64,000 nucleotides of DNA from VRUE01 sp963728365 (GTDB lineage: Bacteria > Actinomycetota > Thermoleophilia > Solirubrobacterales > 70-9), in NCBI GenBank assembly GCA_963728365.1, contig CAVSJI010000003.1, positions 248,001 to 312,000 on the forward strand, in the 5' to 3' direction. The notes beneath the pieces were generated by a model. That model saw only the letters and a list, made by a program, of their open reading frames with translations. It had not been told where the DNA came from and did no database searches. Positions 10,304-17,543 of the stretch are shown in pieces; the first letter of the stretch is position 1, and every line of letters begins with the position of its first letter. A program made the position numbers and the translations under genes.

Positions 10304-10759
10304 ATGGCTCTGTGCTTTGTAGATCCAGCCGACGCGGTCCGCGCGATCGCGGACTCCATCGGCCGCGAGGCGCGCCGCCAGCTGCTCGGCGAGGCGGTTC
10401 GCGCATGGGTTGACGAGATCCCCGACGAAGAGCTCGAGACCCACTACGCCAAGGCCCTGGCCGAGCTCGACGAGCACGACCTCTCGATGCTCGCTGCCTG
10501 GCACGGCTCGCTCGAGGTCGGCCATCCGGTCCCAAACCGCGACTTCCTGATGGGCGCCTTCGGCTCTCTCGGCGAGAACCGCCGCGAGGCGATGAAGCTC
10601 GCCGCCGGCTTCCGCGGCGAGGAGGCGGTGGACGCCGGCGTCACCGAGGAGGACGCCCTCGAACTCGTCCTAACCCTGCTCTCCCCACCCCGCCAGATGG
10701 AGCTCGCCCTAGAGGCCGTAGAGCTCTACATCTGGGACCGCGCCGGCTCCGACAACTAG
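10304..10759 (+). CDS. Conserved hypothetical protein, acidic and helical
   Basis: The protein has about 151 residues if the ATG at 10304 is used; a TTG at 10268 would add 12 residues. It is predicted helical and acidic (WVDEIPDEELETHYAKALAELDEHD). It contains no cysteine pair, no membrane segment and no motif I recognise. HGSLEVGHPVPNRDFLMGAF may be a conserved core. Its stop overlaps the stop of the convergent HAD gene by 3 bp. It is divergent from addB, whose start lies about 100 bp away, but no shared role can be argued. Confidence 0.6.
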   Translation: MALCFVDPADAVRAIADSIGREARRQLLGEAVRAWVDEIPDEELETHYAKALAELDEHDLSMLAAWHGSLEVGHPVPNRDFLMGAFGSLGENRREAMKLAAGFRGEEAVDAGVTEEDALELVLTLLSPPRQMELALEAVELYIWDRAGSDN

Positions 10760-11391
10760 TCGAGCGCAGCGCGGATCTCGGGGATCGCCTGCTTGTTGTC
10801 CTGGAAGTGGACCGCGTGCAGACCGGCCTTGTGGGCGCCTTCGACGTTGACGAGGACGTCGTCGACGAAGAGGCAGGTCTCGGCGGGAGCGGCGACGCGC
10901 TCCAGGGTCAGCTCGTAGATCTGCGATTCGGGCTTGCGGCAGCCGACGAAGCCGGAGTCGACGACGGTCTCGAAGATCTCGTCCACCGGCAGCATCGAGC
11001 GCCAGAGCGGCTCCCACTCGCGCACGTTGTTGGTCAGCATCGCCATCCGGTAGCCGGCGGCCTTCAGCTCCTGCATCAGCGCGATCATCGGTGGGTTCGG
11101 GTTGAGCGCCTCGAAGTAGATCTCGCGGAAGCGGTGCATCTCTGGCCGGTGGCCGAGCAGCGGCTCGAGGGCGTCGGTCAGCTGGTCGAGGAAGGCGACC
11201 TCGGTGATCTCGCCGCGCTCCATCTCGAACAGCGGGTTCTCGCCGCCGTTTTCCTCGGTCGCCGCCTGCATCGCTTCGCCGAGCCTCTCGGTCGTGATCC
11301 CGGTCTGGTCCTGGAAGGCCATGAAGGACTGAACGAGCGGCGTGGTCAGCACGCCACCGAAGTCGGAGATGATCGTGCTGATCTCAGCCAC
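10756..11391 (-). CDS. HAD-superfamily hydrolase (subclass IA type)
   Basis: This 211-residue protein has motif I as SDFGGVLTTP, with the nucleophile Asp at residue 10 and Gly in place of the usual second Asp. Motif II is MLTNN, the Lys of motif III is in GCRKPESQIY, and motif IV is CLFVDDVLVNV. Replacement of the second motif I Asp is typical of dehalogenase-like and epoxide-hydrolase-like HAD members rather than phosphatases. The substrate is unknown. Its ATG overlaps the stop of the upstream minus-strand gene at 11384, so the two are co-transcribed. Confidence 0.85.
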   Translation of the reverse strand: MAEISTIISDFGGVLTTPLVQSFMAFQDQTGITTERLGEAMQAATEENGGENPLFEMERGEITEVAFLDQLTDALEPLLGHRPEMHRFREIYFEALNPNPPMIALMQELKAAGYRMAMLTNNVREWEPLWRSMLPVDEIFETVVDSGFVGCRKPESQIYELTLERVAAPAETCLFVDDVLVNVEGAHKAGLHAVHFQDNKQAIPEIRAALD

Positions 11392-11776
11392 CGTTGCGCA
11401 CCACCTCGTAGTGGCCTAGCCCCTCGCGCCCCTCGAGCGCCCAGCGGAAGAAGGCGATCGTGCCGTGTGCGCCCGGGTGCTGCACCTGGCCGGCGCTGAT
11501 CAGCGTGCCGGCGCCCCGCAGCGGCTGTCCGTCCTCCTCGTCGAGCCACAGCTCCAGGGTCGCCCGCCGCTGCACGCCGTCGGGCCCATACTCGGTCGAG
11601 AGCAGTGCCTCGCTGACCTCGACCGGCGCCCCGTCGGGGTCGCAGAGGACCGCCGCGACGCTCTCCTCGCCGTGCCCCGCCGACCCAGCCGGCTGCACCG
11701 CGCTCAGCGCCAGCAGCCCGCCGTCGGCAAAGGCGATCCCAATCGACCGCCGCCGGATCTCGCCCTTCTCGCTCAT
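11384..11776 (-). CDS. Hypothetical protein upstream of the HAD hydrolase
   Basis: This protein has 130 residues and starts at ATG 11776. It is probably a beta-rich cytosolic domain (IGIAFADGGLLALSAVQPAG, then RRATLELWLDEEDGQPLRG). I recognise no family. It overlaps the HAD gene by 8 bp, which argues for shared expression. It is divergent from the DUF59 gene, with 53 bp between the two starts. Confidence 0.6.
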   Translation of the reverse strand: MSEKGEIRRRSIGIAFADGGLLALSAVQPAGSAGHGEESVAAVLCDPDGAPVEVSEALLSTEYGPDGVQRRATLELWLDEEDGQPLRGAGTLISAGQVQHPGAHGTIAFFRWALEGREGLGHYEVVRNGG

Positions 11777-11829
11777 CGGCGGCGAAGCCTATTGGCCGAC
11801 CGGCCCGAAGGCCCGGCTACCATTGCGCC

Positions 11830-12147
11830 ATGTCCGAGAACGAGAGCGCAGTCCTCACCGAAGACGATGTCCTCGAGGCCCTCGAGGAGGTGATCGACCC
11901 CGAGCTGGGGCTCGACTTCGTCTCTCTCGGCCTCGTCTACGACGTCGAGATCGAGAACGAAGACGTCTACGTCACCTTCACCCTCACCACCCCCGCCTGC
12001 CCCATAGGCCCCCAGGTTTCCGAGCAGATGAAGGAGTTCGTAGGCGACCTCCCCGGCGTCTCAGCCGTCCACCCCAAGATGGTCTTCGACCCCGCCTGGA
12101 GCCCCGAGATGATGACCGAGGACGCCAAGTTCGCACTTGGGTTCTAG
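11830..12147 (+). CDS. DUF59/MIP18-family iron-sulfur assembly factor, island integration target
   Basis: The 105-residue single-domain protein matches the MIP18 (DUF59) family: EVIDPELGLDFVSLGLVYDV, then TLTTPACPIG with the conserved Cys, and a C-terminal DPAWSPEMMTEDAK. Relatives such as SufT and PaaD help mature iron-sulfur proteins. Its last 38 bases form attL of the genomic island. The C-terminus MTEDAKFALGF is intact, so the insertion preserved the gene, as is usual for integrases that target 3' ends. A copy of the same stretch reappears at 19689 without the rest of the gene. Confidence 0.88.
   Translation: MSENESAVLTEDDVLEALEEVIDPELGLDFVSLGLVYDVEIENEDVYVTFTLTTPACPIGPQVSEQMKEFVGDLPGVSAVHPKMVFDPAWSPEMMTEDAKFALGF
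12108..12145 (+). other. attL attachment site
   Basis: Bases 12108-12134 are identical to 19689-19715. The match continues to 12145 with one A/G mismatch and one extra G. The site is the 3' end of the DUF59 coding sequence, which keeps its own stop codon. Crossover most likely occurs within the 27 identical bases. Confidence 0.85.
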
Positions 12148-12162
12148 GCAGGGATTGCGGGG

Positions 12163-12222
12163 TCATAGGGGGTCAATGGGGGTCAGTTCTGTCCCCATCC
12201 CGTCCCCACGGCTGTCCCCACG
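12163..12222 (+). repeat. Putative integrase arm-type sites next to attL
   Basis: Three spaced copies of GGGGTCA or GGGTCA lie between about 12159 and 12186. Bases 12201-12222 (CGTCCCCACG followed by GCTGTCCCCACG) recur with one mismatch at 19617-19638, in the same orientation and at a similar distance inside the other island end. Such paired repeats are typical arm sites for tyrosine integrases or excisionases. Function here is inferred from position only. Confidence 0.55.
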
Positions 12223-12350
12223 AGCAATCGCGTTTCGCGGTGAGTCGCCGGTCGGTGCGAGGTTCTGCGCGGGAATTTCAAGTAGCGAGTCTTAATTGGC
12301 TTGAGGTGCGATCCGGCGTTGGTGCCGGTTTGGTCTTTACCGTTGCAGCG

Positions 12351-13154
12351 ATGGGTACGACTCCACCGATGCAATCCCTGGCCGGCAGCCCCGTAGGAAC
12401 CGCTGGGTTTGTCTATCTGCCTGAGCGCGGGATTCGCGACGGCGAGCTGAAGATTTACGCGGCTCATCTGCGCGAGGTAGATGCTGCGCTGGCAGTGGCG
12501 ATGCGCGCCGTGGTCGAGCATTTCGCTGGGCAGCTGGCAATGCCAGTGACGATGATGCCGCCTGCCGAGCCCGAGGTCTGGCTGCGCTTTCACCACATGC
12601 TGGGAGAGGCGCTTCCCAGGCGCTATCGCCTCGGAGAGGGAGCAAAGAAACCGGAGGGCGATGCACCCTCCTCAGTGCTGATGCCCGCTTGCACGATCCG
12701 CCACTACGACGAAGCGGACCGCATAAGGGAGTTGATTCCGGAGGCGCTGGGCGGGAACTACGGGATGCGGCCGATGCGCTACATCGCCGGTGCATTCGGC
12801 ATCTTGATCGAGAACGCCCTCACGCACGGTGCCGACTCAACTGTCGGCGCGATCGGCGCGATCAGCTTCGAACGCGACGAGGATCTGCTTCGCCTCGCCG
12901 TCTGCGACACGTCGAAGGACCTCGTCGGTGACGGGGACTCCGAGGAGCGCCTGATCGCGGCGATCGAGCAAAGCGAGGAGAACGGCGGTGGCCTGGCCGG
13001 ACTTGCCGAACAGGCCACCCGCCTGGAAATCGATGCTCAAATCACGCTGGCAGCTGGCAACGCGAAGATCAGCTGGGAACCCGGCGGTGCCTGGAAGGCT
13101 GAGCAGAGTCAGTTCATCCCCGGCACTGGCGTGCTGCTGGACATCCGTCGATGA
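12351..13154 (+). CDS. GHKL-type ATPase (histidine-kinase-like fold)
   Basis: The protein has about 267 residues from ATG 12351; the start is uncertain because the frame stays open upstream. Residues 138-250 carry the Bergerat ATP-binding motifs: N box FGILIENALTHG (149-160), G1-like VCDTSKD (184-190) and G2-like NGGGLAGLAEQA (211-222). No phosphoacceptor His domain or membrane segment is seen, so it is not a normal sensor kinase and is closer to anti-sigma-factor-like or stand-alone GHKL ATPases. The STAS-like DUF4325 protein begins 41 bp downstream; GHKL/STAS pairs often act as partner-switching modules. A link to the ubiquitin-like operon further down is suggested by proximity. Confidence 0.75.
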   Translation: MGTTPPMQSLAGSPVGTAGFVYLPERGIRDGELKIYAAHLREVDAALAVAMRAVVEHFAGQLAMPVTMMPPAEPEVWLRFHHMLGEALPRRYRLGEGAKKPEGDAPSSVLMPACTIRHYDEADRIRELIPEALGGNYGMRPMRYIAGAFGILIENALTHGADSTVGAIGAISFERDEDLLRLAVCDTSKDLVGDGDSEERLIAAIEQSEENGGGLAGLAEQATRLEIDAQITLAAGNAKISWEPGGAWKAEQSQFIPGTGVLLDIRR

Positions 13155-13182
13155 GCGCAACCACTACGGGTTAGAACGGGGG

Positions 13183-13196
13183 TACTATTTCAACTA
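13183..13196 (+). promoter_or_regulatory. Leaderless-type promoter motif before the STAS-like gene
   Basis: TACTATTTCAACTA ends on the first base of the ATG at 13196. TACTAT fits the actinobacterial -10 pattern TAnnnT and would place transcription start at or within a base or two of the ATG, giving a leaderless mRNA. No Shine-Dalgarno sequence is present. The same 14-mer with one change precedes the ubiquitin-like gene at 13859. Confidence 0.6.
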
Positions 13197-13813
13197 TGCC
13201 ACTGAACAAGCTGCATCTGCGACTTGCAAATGAGGGCAAGGTCCTCGCAACGCGACGCGCCGGGCGCTTGCTCGGCCGACAGCTGCAGGATCGATGGACC
13301 GACTCCCCATTCGTCATCCTCGACTTTTCCGAGGTAATCGCAGTCACGCCACCCTTCCTCGATGAGCTCTTCAAAGCGATGCGTGCAGAGTTGGGCGGAG
13401 CTGAGGGCGGCATTGTTGTCGCAACCGATATGAACGAGGACGTCTGCGAGACGGCGAAGATGGTGCTTGAGCGAGAGCGCAGCGCGTTGGTCTCCCTTGT
13501 CGATGATGACCAGCTTGACCTGATCACCACGGTACCCAATCTCGCTGAGACCTTCGGCACGGCGGCAAAGCTGAAGGCGCCCTTCACCGCTGACGAACTC
13601 GCAAAGCGGTTGCGTCTCTCAGTCCAAAACGCCAATCAACGGCTCGTTACCCTGCGCAAAGTCGGAGCGGTCACCCGACAGCCTGACTCAGAGGTGCAGC
13701 GCGGCCGGCGTTTTCTCTACCTTGCGGCCAGTCCGGAGCTGCTGACGGGCAAGAAGCCCCGGCCCCGAGCGGCGCGAGGCGCAGGCCACAGGGGCAAAGC
13801 CGTCTCGGCTTAG
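13196..13813 (+). CDS. STAS-like DUF4325 protein with C-terminal helix-turn-helix
   Basis: The 205-residue protein starts at ATG 13196. Residues 1-110 match the STAS-like DUF4325 domain, with ILDFSEVIAVTPPFLDEL (41-58) as its central strand-helix. Residues 128-185 form a winged-helix-like region (FTADELAKRLRLSVQNANQRL), suggesting DNA or partner binding. The C-terminal 25 residues are basic and disordered. The GHKL ATPase upstream is a likely partner, by analogy with SpoIIAB/SpoIIAA-type switches. Because it shares a promoter motif with the ubiquitin-like gene, it could regulate or be co-regulated with that operon; this is inference. Confidence 0.75.
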   Translation: MPLNKLHLRLANEGKVLATRRAGRLLGRQLQDRWTDSPFVILDFSEVIAVTPPFLDELFKAMRAELGGAEGGIVVATDMNEDVCETAKMVLERERSALVSLVDDDQLDLITTVPNLAETFGTAAKLKAPFTADELAKRLRLSVQNANQRLVTLRKVGAVTRQPDSEVQRGRRFLYLAASPELLTGKKPRPRAARGAGHRGKAVSA

Positions 13814-13858
13814 CGGGCTCTCCTCGGGCATCGAGTTGGGGTCAGAAGAAGTCGGTGC

Positions 13859-13872
13859 TACTATTTCAGCTA
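13859..13872 (+). promoter_or_regulatory. Promoter motif before the ubiquitin-like operon
   Basis: TACTATTTCAGCTA matches the motif at 13183 with one substitution. TACTAT would be the -10 hexamer and place the 5' end near 13872. A short leader with GGAGG at 13886-13890 then precedes ATG 13898. The pairing of the two promoters argues for co-expression of the STAS-like and ubiquitin-like genes. Confidence 0.6.
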
Positions 13873-13897
13873 ATGCAATGAAATTGGAGGATCGGTG

Positions 13898-14134
13898 ATG
13901 AGCCCACCCGAGAAGAAGCCCCACGAAATAGAAATCAGCGTCAACAACAAAGAGGTGACGGTCCCCGACAAGGAGCTGAGCGGCGCCGAAATCAAGCAAT
14001 ACGCTCAGTTGCCGGTCGAGTTTCACCTCTATCTCGAGCAGGGCAGCAAGTTGGTCGAGATTGCCGATGCCGAGACGATCAAGGTCCACAAGGGCGAGAA
14101 GTTTCGCGCCGTTAGTGGCCAGGACGTCTCCTAG
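13898..14134 (+). CDS. Bacterial ubiquitin-like protein (DUF2604/multiubiquitin type, single domain)
   Basis: This 78-residue protein has GGAGG 7 bp before its ATG; a GTG one codon earlier is too close to that site. The pattern EIEISVNNKEVTVPDKELSGAEIKQY, then FHLYLEQGSKLVEIAD and IKVHKGEKFRAVSGQDVS fits the beta-grasp ubiquitin-like domains associated with prokaryotic E1/E2/JAB clusters, described by Iyer, Burroughs and Aravind. It ends in Ser, with no terminal Gly-Gly, so either adenylation of a different end, processing, or a non-conjugating role must be considered. It is first in a three-gene operon with the E2-like and JAB-E1 genes. Confidence 0.75.
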   Translation: MSPPEKKPHEIEISVNNKEVTVPDKELSGAEIKQYAQLPVEFHLYLEQGSKLVEIADAETIKVHKGEKFRAVSGQDVS

Positions 14135-14138
14135 GCCG

Positions 14139-14528
14139 ATGGCGGCTGTGCTCAGCTCCGGCGCCTTGGAGGCGATCACGGAGATCGAAGCCGAGTTCGA
14201 CAACGTCGGTTCTGAGGCCGACGGCGATGGGGGTGCCTACATCCGGGTTGAGGAGATCGAGATCGGCGAGCGCTGGACACCGCAGATCGTTCCGATCGAG
14301 TTCCAGATCCTTTTCAACTATCCCTTCGCGGTCGTCTACCCCTACTACACGGTGTCCGAGCTTGAGCGCGCCGATGGGGGGCCTTGGCCTGACGCGCTGC
14401 AGAAGGTCCAATGGCGCGAGCGTCAGGTGACGCAGATCTCGCTGCGCTCCAATAACTGGCAGCCCCACCATGACACCGCGGTCAATAGCCTGCGCTTGGT
14501 CTGCCATTGGTTTCAGAGCTGCCAGTGA
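14139..14528 (+). CDS. E2-like (prokaryotic UBC family E type) protein
   Basis: The 129-residue protein starts 4 bp after the ubiquitin-like stop. Its pattern VPIEFQILFNYPFAVVYPYY, then VTQISLRSNNWQPHHDTAVNS and LRLVCHWF resembles the divergent prokaryotic E2 family E found with multiubiquitin and JAB-E1 genes. The assignment rests on pattern and neighbourhood. The only cysteines are Cys122 and Cys128, both at the extreme C-terminus, and His110-His111 lie nearby. A canonical mid-domain catalytic Cys is therefore absent. Its stop overlaps the next start (TGATG), implying coupled translation. Confidence 0.6.
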   Translation: MAAVLSSGALEAITEIEAEFDNVGSEADGDGGAYIRVEEIEIGERWTPQIVPIEFQILFNYPFAVVYPYYTVSELERADGGPWPDALQKVQWRERQVTQISLRSNNWQPHHDTAVNSLRLVCHWFQSCQ

Positions 14529-15988
14529 TGGGCTTCGACCTGCGCATCTCGGCCGCCGACTACGCGCGGCTCCGCGCCCACCTACTGAGGGACGATTACG
14601 ACGAGCATGGAGCTATCGTCCTCGCCGGCTGCAGCGGACGCGGGCGGCTCACCCTTCTCGCCCGCGAGCTTCACCTGCTCAAGGACGCAGACTTCCCGCC
14701 TGGCCTCCATGGCTACCGCCAGTTCTCACCGCTTCGCACTGCCGAACTCGCTGGGCGGGCTGGGGAAGAAGGGCTCGCCTACGTGGCGATCCATAGCCAT
14801 CCGCGCTCGGGCGATCGGACCGGTCTCTCTCGCGACGACCTCGACTCACACCGCCGCCTCTTCCCGCACCTGCTTGACCTAACCATGGGCGAGCCCGTTG
14901 CCGGCATCGCCCTGGGCGAGGAATGTGCCGCCGGCGAGGCTTGGCTGCCCGATCTCCAGCCATTGCAGCTGGAACGGATCATCGTTCCCGGCCCGAGCCT
15001 GCGCCGCCTGCAACCGGAACCCGAAATCGGCGAGGGCTGGGCCTCCGAGCGCCATGATCGCCAGGCTCGCCTCTTCGGCAACGAGGGCCAACAGATCCTG
15101 CGCGGGCTGCGGGTCGGCGTGATCGGCGCCGGCGGCGGCGGCTCAATGATTATTGAGCAGCTGGTCCATCTCGGCGTCGGCTCGGTGACCGTGATCGATT
15201 ACGACGTCGTAAAGACGCACAATCTCTCGCGGATCGTAGGTGCAAGGCGAGCTGATGCCGAGGCCAAGATGAAGAAGGTCGAGGTGGCGAAGCGTCTCGC
15301 CGAGGCGATCGACCCAAGCGTCGATGTGGTGGCGATCGACGGTGATATCGCCGACCTGCCGACTGCAGAACGGTTGCTCGACCTCGATTTCCTCTTCCTC
15401 GCCACCGATACTGCGACGGCCAGATTGGTCTTCAACGCGATCGTGCACGCCTACCTGATTCCCGGCATTCAGATCGGGGCGAAGGTCGAGGTTGCCGAGG
15501 GCGATGAGATCGAGCAGATCTACGTTGCACTGAGACCAGTGCTGCCCGATCACGGTTGCTTGCAGTGCAACGGGCTGATCGACTCCATGCAGCTCCAGCG
15601 CGAGGCCCGAAGCATGGAGGAGGCTCAGGCCCAGGACTACATAGGGGCTGGCGAGGTAATCGATCCCTCGGTGATCAGCCTCAATGGCATCACCGCCTCC
15701 CACGCGGTCAACACGATGCTCTTCCATGCTGTCGGCCTCTTCGGCGAAGAGGAGCTCGACTACCAGCTTTTCTTCCCACTCAGCCAGGACTCAAAGAGCG
15801 TTGGGGTGCGGCGTGATCCCGAATGTCCCTTCTCCGGAAGCGGGATCGGCTCGCTGTATGCGCGGGGCGGTCCCGCTTCACGACTACCCTGCCGACCGGG
15901 AACGCCAGCGGCGATGAAGGACACCGACAAGAATGAAAGGTCGAGACTTCGGAGGACCGTCCGGTATCTCCGCGAACGACTTCGCTAG
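14528..15988 (+). CDS. JAB deubiquitinase-like domain fused to E1-like ThiF adenylyltransferase
   Basis: This protein has 486 residues; ATG 14528 overlaps the previous stop, and an in-frame GTG at 14507 is less likely. Residues 1-150 are a JAMM/JAB peptidase with candidate ligands Glu27, His89 and His91 (IHSHP), Ser101 and Asp104. Residues 175-440 are an E1/ThiF domain: LRVGVIGAGGGGS (194-206), VIDYDVV with Asp224, HNLSR, then LATDTATAR. The Zn site is partial: Cys344 and Cys347 (CLQC) and Cys433 are present, but the fourth position reads Ser (CPFS). The enzyme could both process and activate the ubiquitin-like protein. The C-terminal 45 residues are basic. Confidence 0.85.
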   Translation: MGFDLRISAADYARLRAHLLRDDYDEHGAIVLAGCSGRGRLTLLARELHLLKDADFPPGLHGYRQFSPLRTAELAGRAGEEGLAYVAIHSHPRSGDRTGLSRDDLDSHRRLFPHLLDLTMGEPVAGIALGEECAAGEAWLPDLQPLQLERIIVPGPSLRRLQPEPEIGEGWASERHDRQARLFGNEGQQILRGLRVGVIGAGGGGSMIIEQLVHLGVGSVTVIDYDVVKTHNLSRIVGARRADAEAKMKKVEVAKRLAEAIDPSVDVVAIDGDIADLPTAERLLDLDFLFLATDTATARLVFNAIVHAYLIPGIQIGAKVEVAEGDEIEQIYVALRPVLPDHGCLQCNGLIDSMQLQREARSMEEAQAQDYIGAGEVIDPSVISLNGITASHAVNTMLFHAVGLFGEEELDYQLFFPLSQDSKSVGVRRDPECPFSGSGIGSLYARGGPASRLPCRPGTPAAMKDTDKNERSRLRRTVRYLRERLR

Positions 15989-15999
15989 GCCGGTCAGGT

Positions 16000-17136
16000 C
16001 TACGGTCTTTCGAGGTAAGCATCCAACATCGCTCGCGCTTCAACCTCGCTTCCCGGCATCAGGTGGCCGTAACGGTCGAGGGTGATCGTGATCGTCGCGT
16101 GGCCGAGGTACGTACTCAGGGTCTTGGGGTTTAGGCCCGCCGCGATGCCGATGCTGGCGAACGTGTGGCGGCCCTCGTGGAAGCCGAGCGGTTTGAGTGC
16201 CGCTTTCTTCCAGCGCGCGTGCGTTCGACGGCGCAAGATGCCGGCGTCGGTTGGCCACTCGGGGTTGTTGGCGCTCGGAAAGAGCAGCCCGTCGCTCGGG
16301 TGATCGAGCAGGACGAAATGGTCGGCTAGGAGGACGGCGAGCTTGTCGATGATCGGCACGCTGCGCGGCTTTCGGGACTTCGTGGGGATGAACTGCTTGG
16401 TCCCGCGATCCCAGCTCCGGTGAACGTGAATCCAGCCGCCATCGAGATCGACAGCGGCAACGTCGAGCGCAAGCAGCTCGCCGAGTCGCAGACCGGCGTA
16501 GACGGCGAGGCCAAGCGTGGCCCGGTCCTTAGGACGCATCGCGGCGATCAGTTCCTCTGCTTCGGAGGGGGAGGCGATTCGATCTCGCGCCTTCTGCCCA
16601 GCGGGAAGTCGAAGTCCGTTGCAGGGATTCATATGGACCCACCCGCGCAGTTCCGCGAAGCCGATCAAGGCCCGCAGCGCGGCGACGATGTTCCTGATCG
16701 TGGACGGCGATCTCTCCGGCGTCGTCAACCCATCGACCCAGCGTTGAAGCTCGGGGCGCTGTAGGCGGCTGATTCGCTTCGACCCCAGCTCCGGCACGGC
16801 GTACTTGGTCAGATCGCGCTCGTATCCACCGATGGTGCTCGGCTTGTAGACGTGCCCGCCCTTCTGCCGGAACGTGTCCGACTTCATGTCCGCGATGAAT
16901 TGCTCTGCTGCCTCGGCGACGGTCGGCCCGACTGCGGCCGAGAGGGTGCCCGCTTGTAGGCGGGCCTGAGCGTCCACCCGCCAGGACCGCGCCTCGGCCA
17001 ACGATCCGGTCCACGGTCCCCGCAGGTGCCTGCCCGCGATCTTGTCGCTGACGGTCCCCCTGTATCGCTTCTGGCTCTCCGCGTCCTTTCGGACTTCGAT
17101 CCCTTGAAGGGCCGGACTACGCTTCTTTCTGCTCAT
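16000..17136 (-). CDS. Tyrosine recombinase/integrase
   Basis: This 378-residue phage-type integrase has an N-terminal arm-binding region (SQKRYRGTVS), a core-binding SAM-like domain at about residues 70-165 and a catalytic domain with a complete set: Arg217 (AGLRLGEL), Lys253, His320 and Arg323 (HEGRHTF), His346 (LGHATIT) and Tyr356 (LDRYGH). All catalytic residues are intact, so the enzyme may be active. It is convergent with the JAB-E1 gene (11-bp gap) and overlaps the stop of the excisionase-like gene by ATGA. Confidence 0.93.
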   Translation of the reverse strand: MSRKKRSPALQGIEVRKDAESQKRYRGTVSDKIAGRHLRGPWTGSLAEARSWRVDAQARLQAGTLSAAVGPTVAEAAEQFIADMKSDTFRQKGGHVYKPSTIGGYERDLTKYAVPELGSKRISRLQRPELQRWVDGLTTPERSPSTIRNIVAALRALIGFAELRGWVHMNPCNGLRLPAGQKARDRIASPSEAEELIAAMRPKDRATLGLAVYAGLRLGELLALDVAAVDLDGGWIHVHRSWDRGTKQFIPTKSRKPRSVPIIDKLAVLLADHFVLLDHPSDGLLFPSANNPEWPTDAGILRRRTHARWKKAALKPLGFHEGRHTFASIGIAAGLNPKTLSTYLGHATITITLDRYGHLMPGSEVEARAMLDAYLERP

Positions 17137-17420
17137 GGAGCTTCGTCTCCTTGGGCCATGCCCCCGGCCGCTCCTACGGCGCGGGGGCGCTTTTTTGTCT
17201 GCATAAGTCTAGACGCTGTTCTGACCGCTCCGGCCAGCGTGGCGTTGCTTTCGAGCCATCTCTCAATCTCCGGCACGGGGATGATCCGCAGGCTTCCGCG
17301 ACGGACGATCCGAAGCTCCGGCTGAACGTGGCGCTTGAACGACGACTCGCTCATGCCGACGGCTTCCGCGGCCTCCTCGACCGTCAGGCCGAGGCGCGGG
17401 GGAGAAGGGCGGTTTGGCAT
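17133..17420 (-). CDS. Excisionase-like small DNA-binding protein
   Basis: The protein has about 95 residues from ATG 17420; an upstream in-frame start at 17456 would add 12 residues. RLGLTVEEAAEAVGMSESSFKRHV is a MerR/AlpA-type helix-turn-helix, followed by RIVRRGSLRIIPVPEIERWLES, the usual wing of excisionase-family and helix_turn_helix_17 proteins. It overlaps the integrase by 4 bp. It probably directs excision or controls the integrase. Confidence 0.75.
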   Translation of the reverse strand: MPNRPSPPRLGLTVEEAAEAVGMSESSFKRHVQPELRIVRRGSLRIIPVPEIERWLESNATLAGAVRTASRLMQTKKRPRAVGAAGGMAQGDEAP

Positions 17421-17543
17421 GGCGTACCTGCTGTCCATCAAGGCGGTCGTGTGCATCGGATACGTCCAAAAACCCCTGTGAACGCCCCGGGCAAATTCGC
17501 GCTGTTGCCAACCGTCATCCGGTCAGAGAGCGAGGATTAGCGA

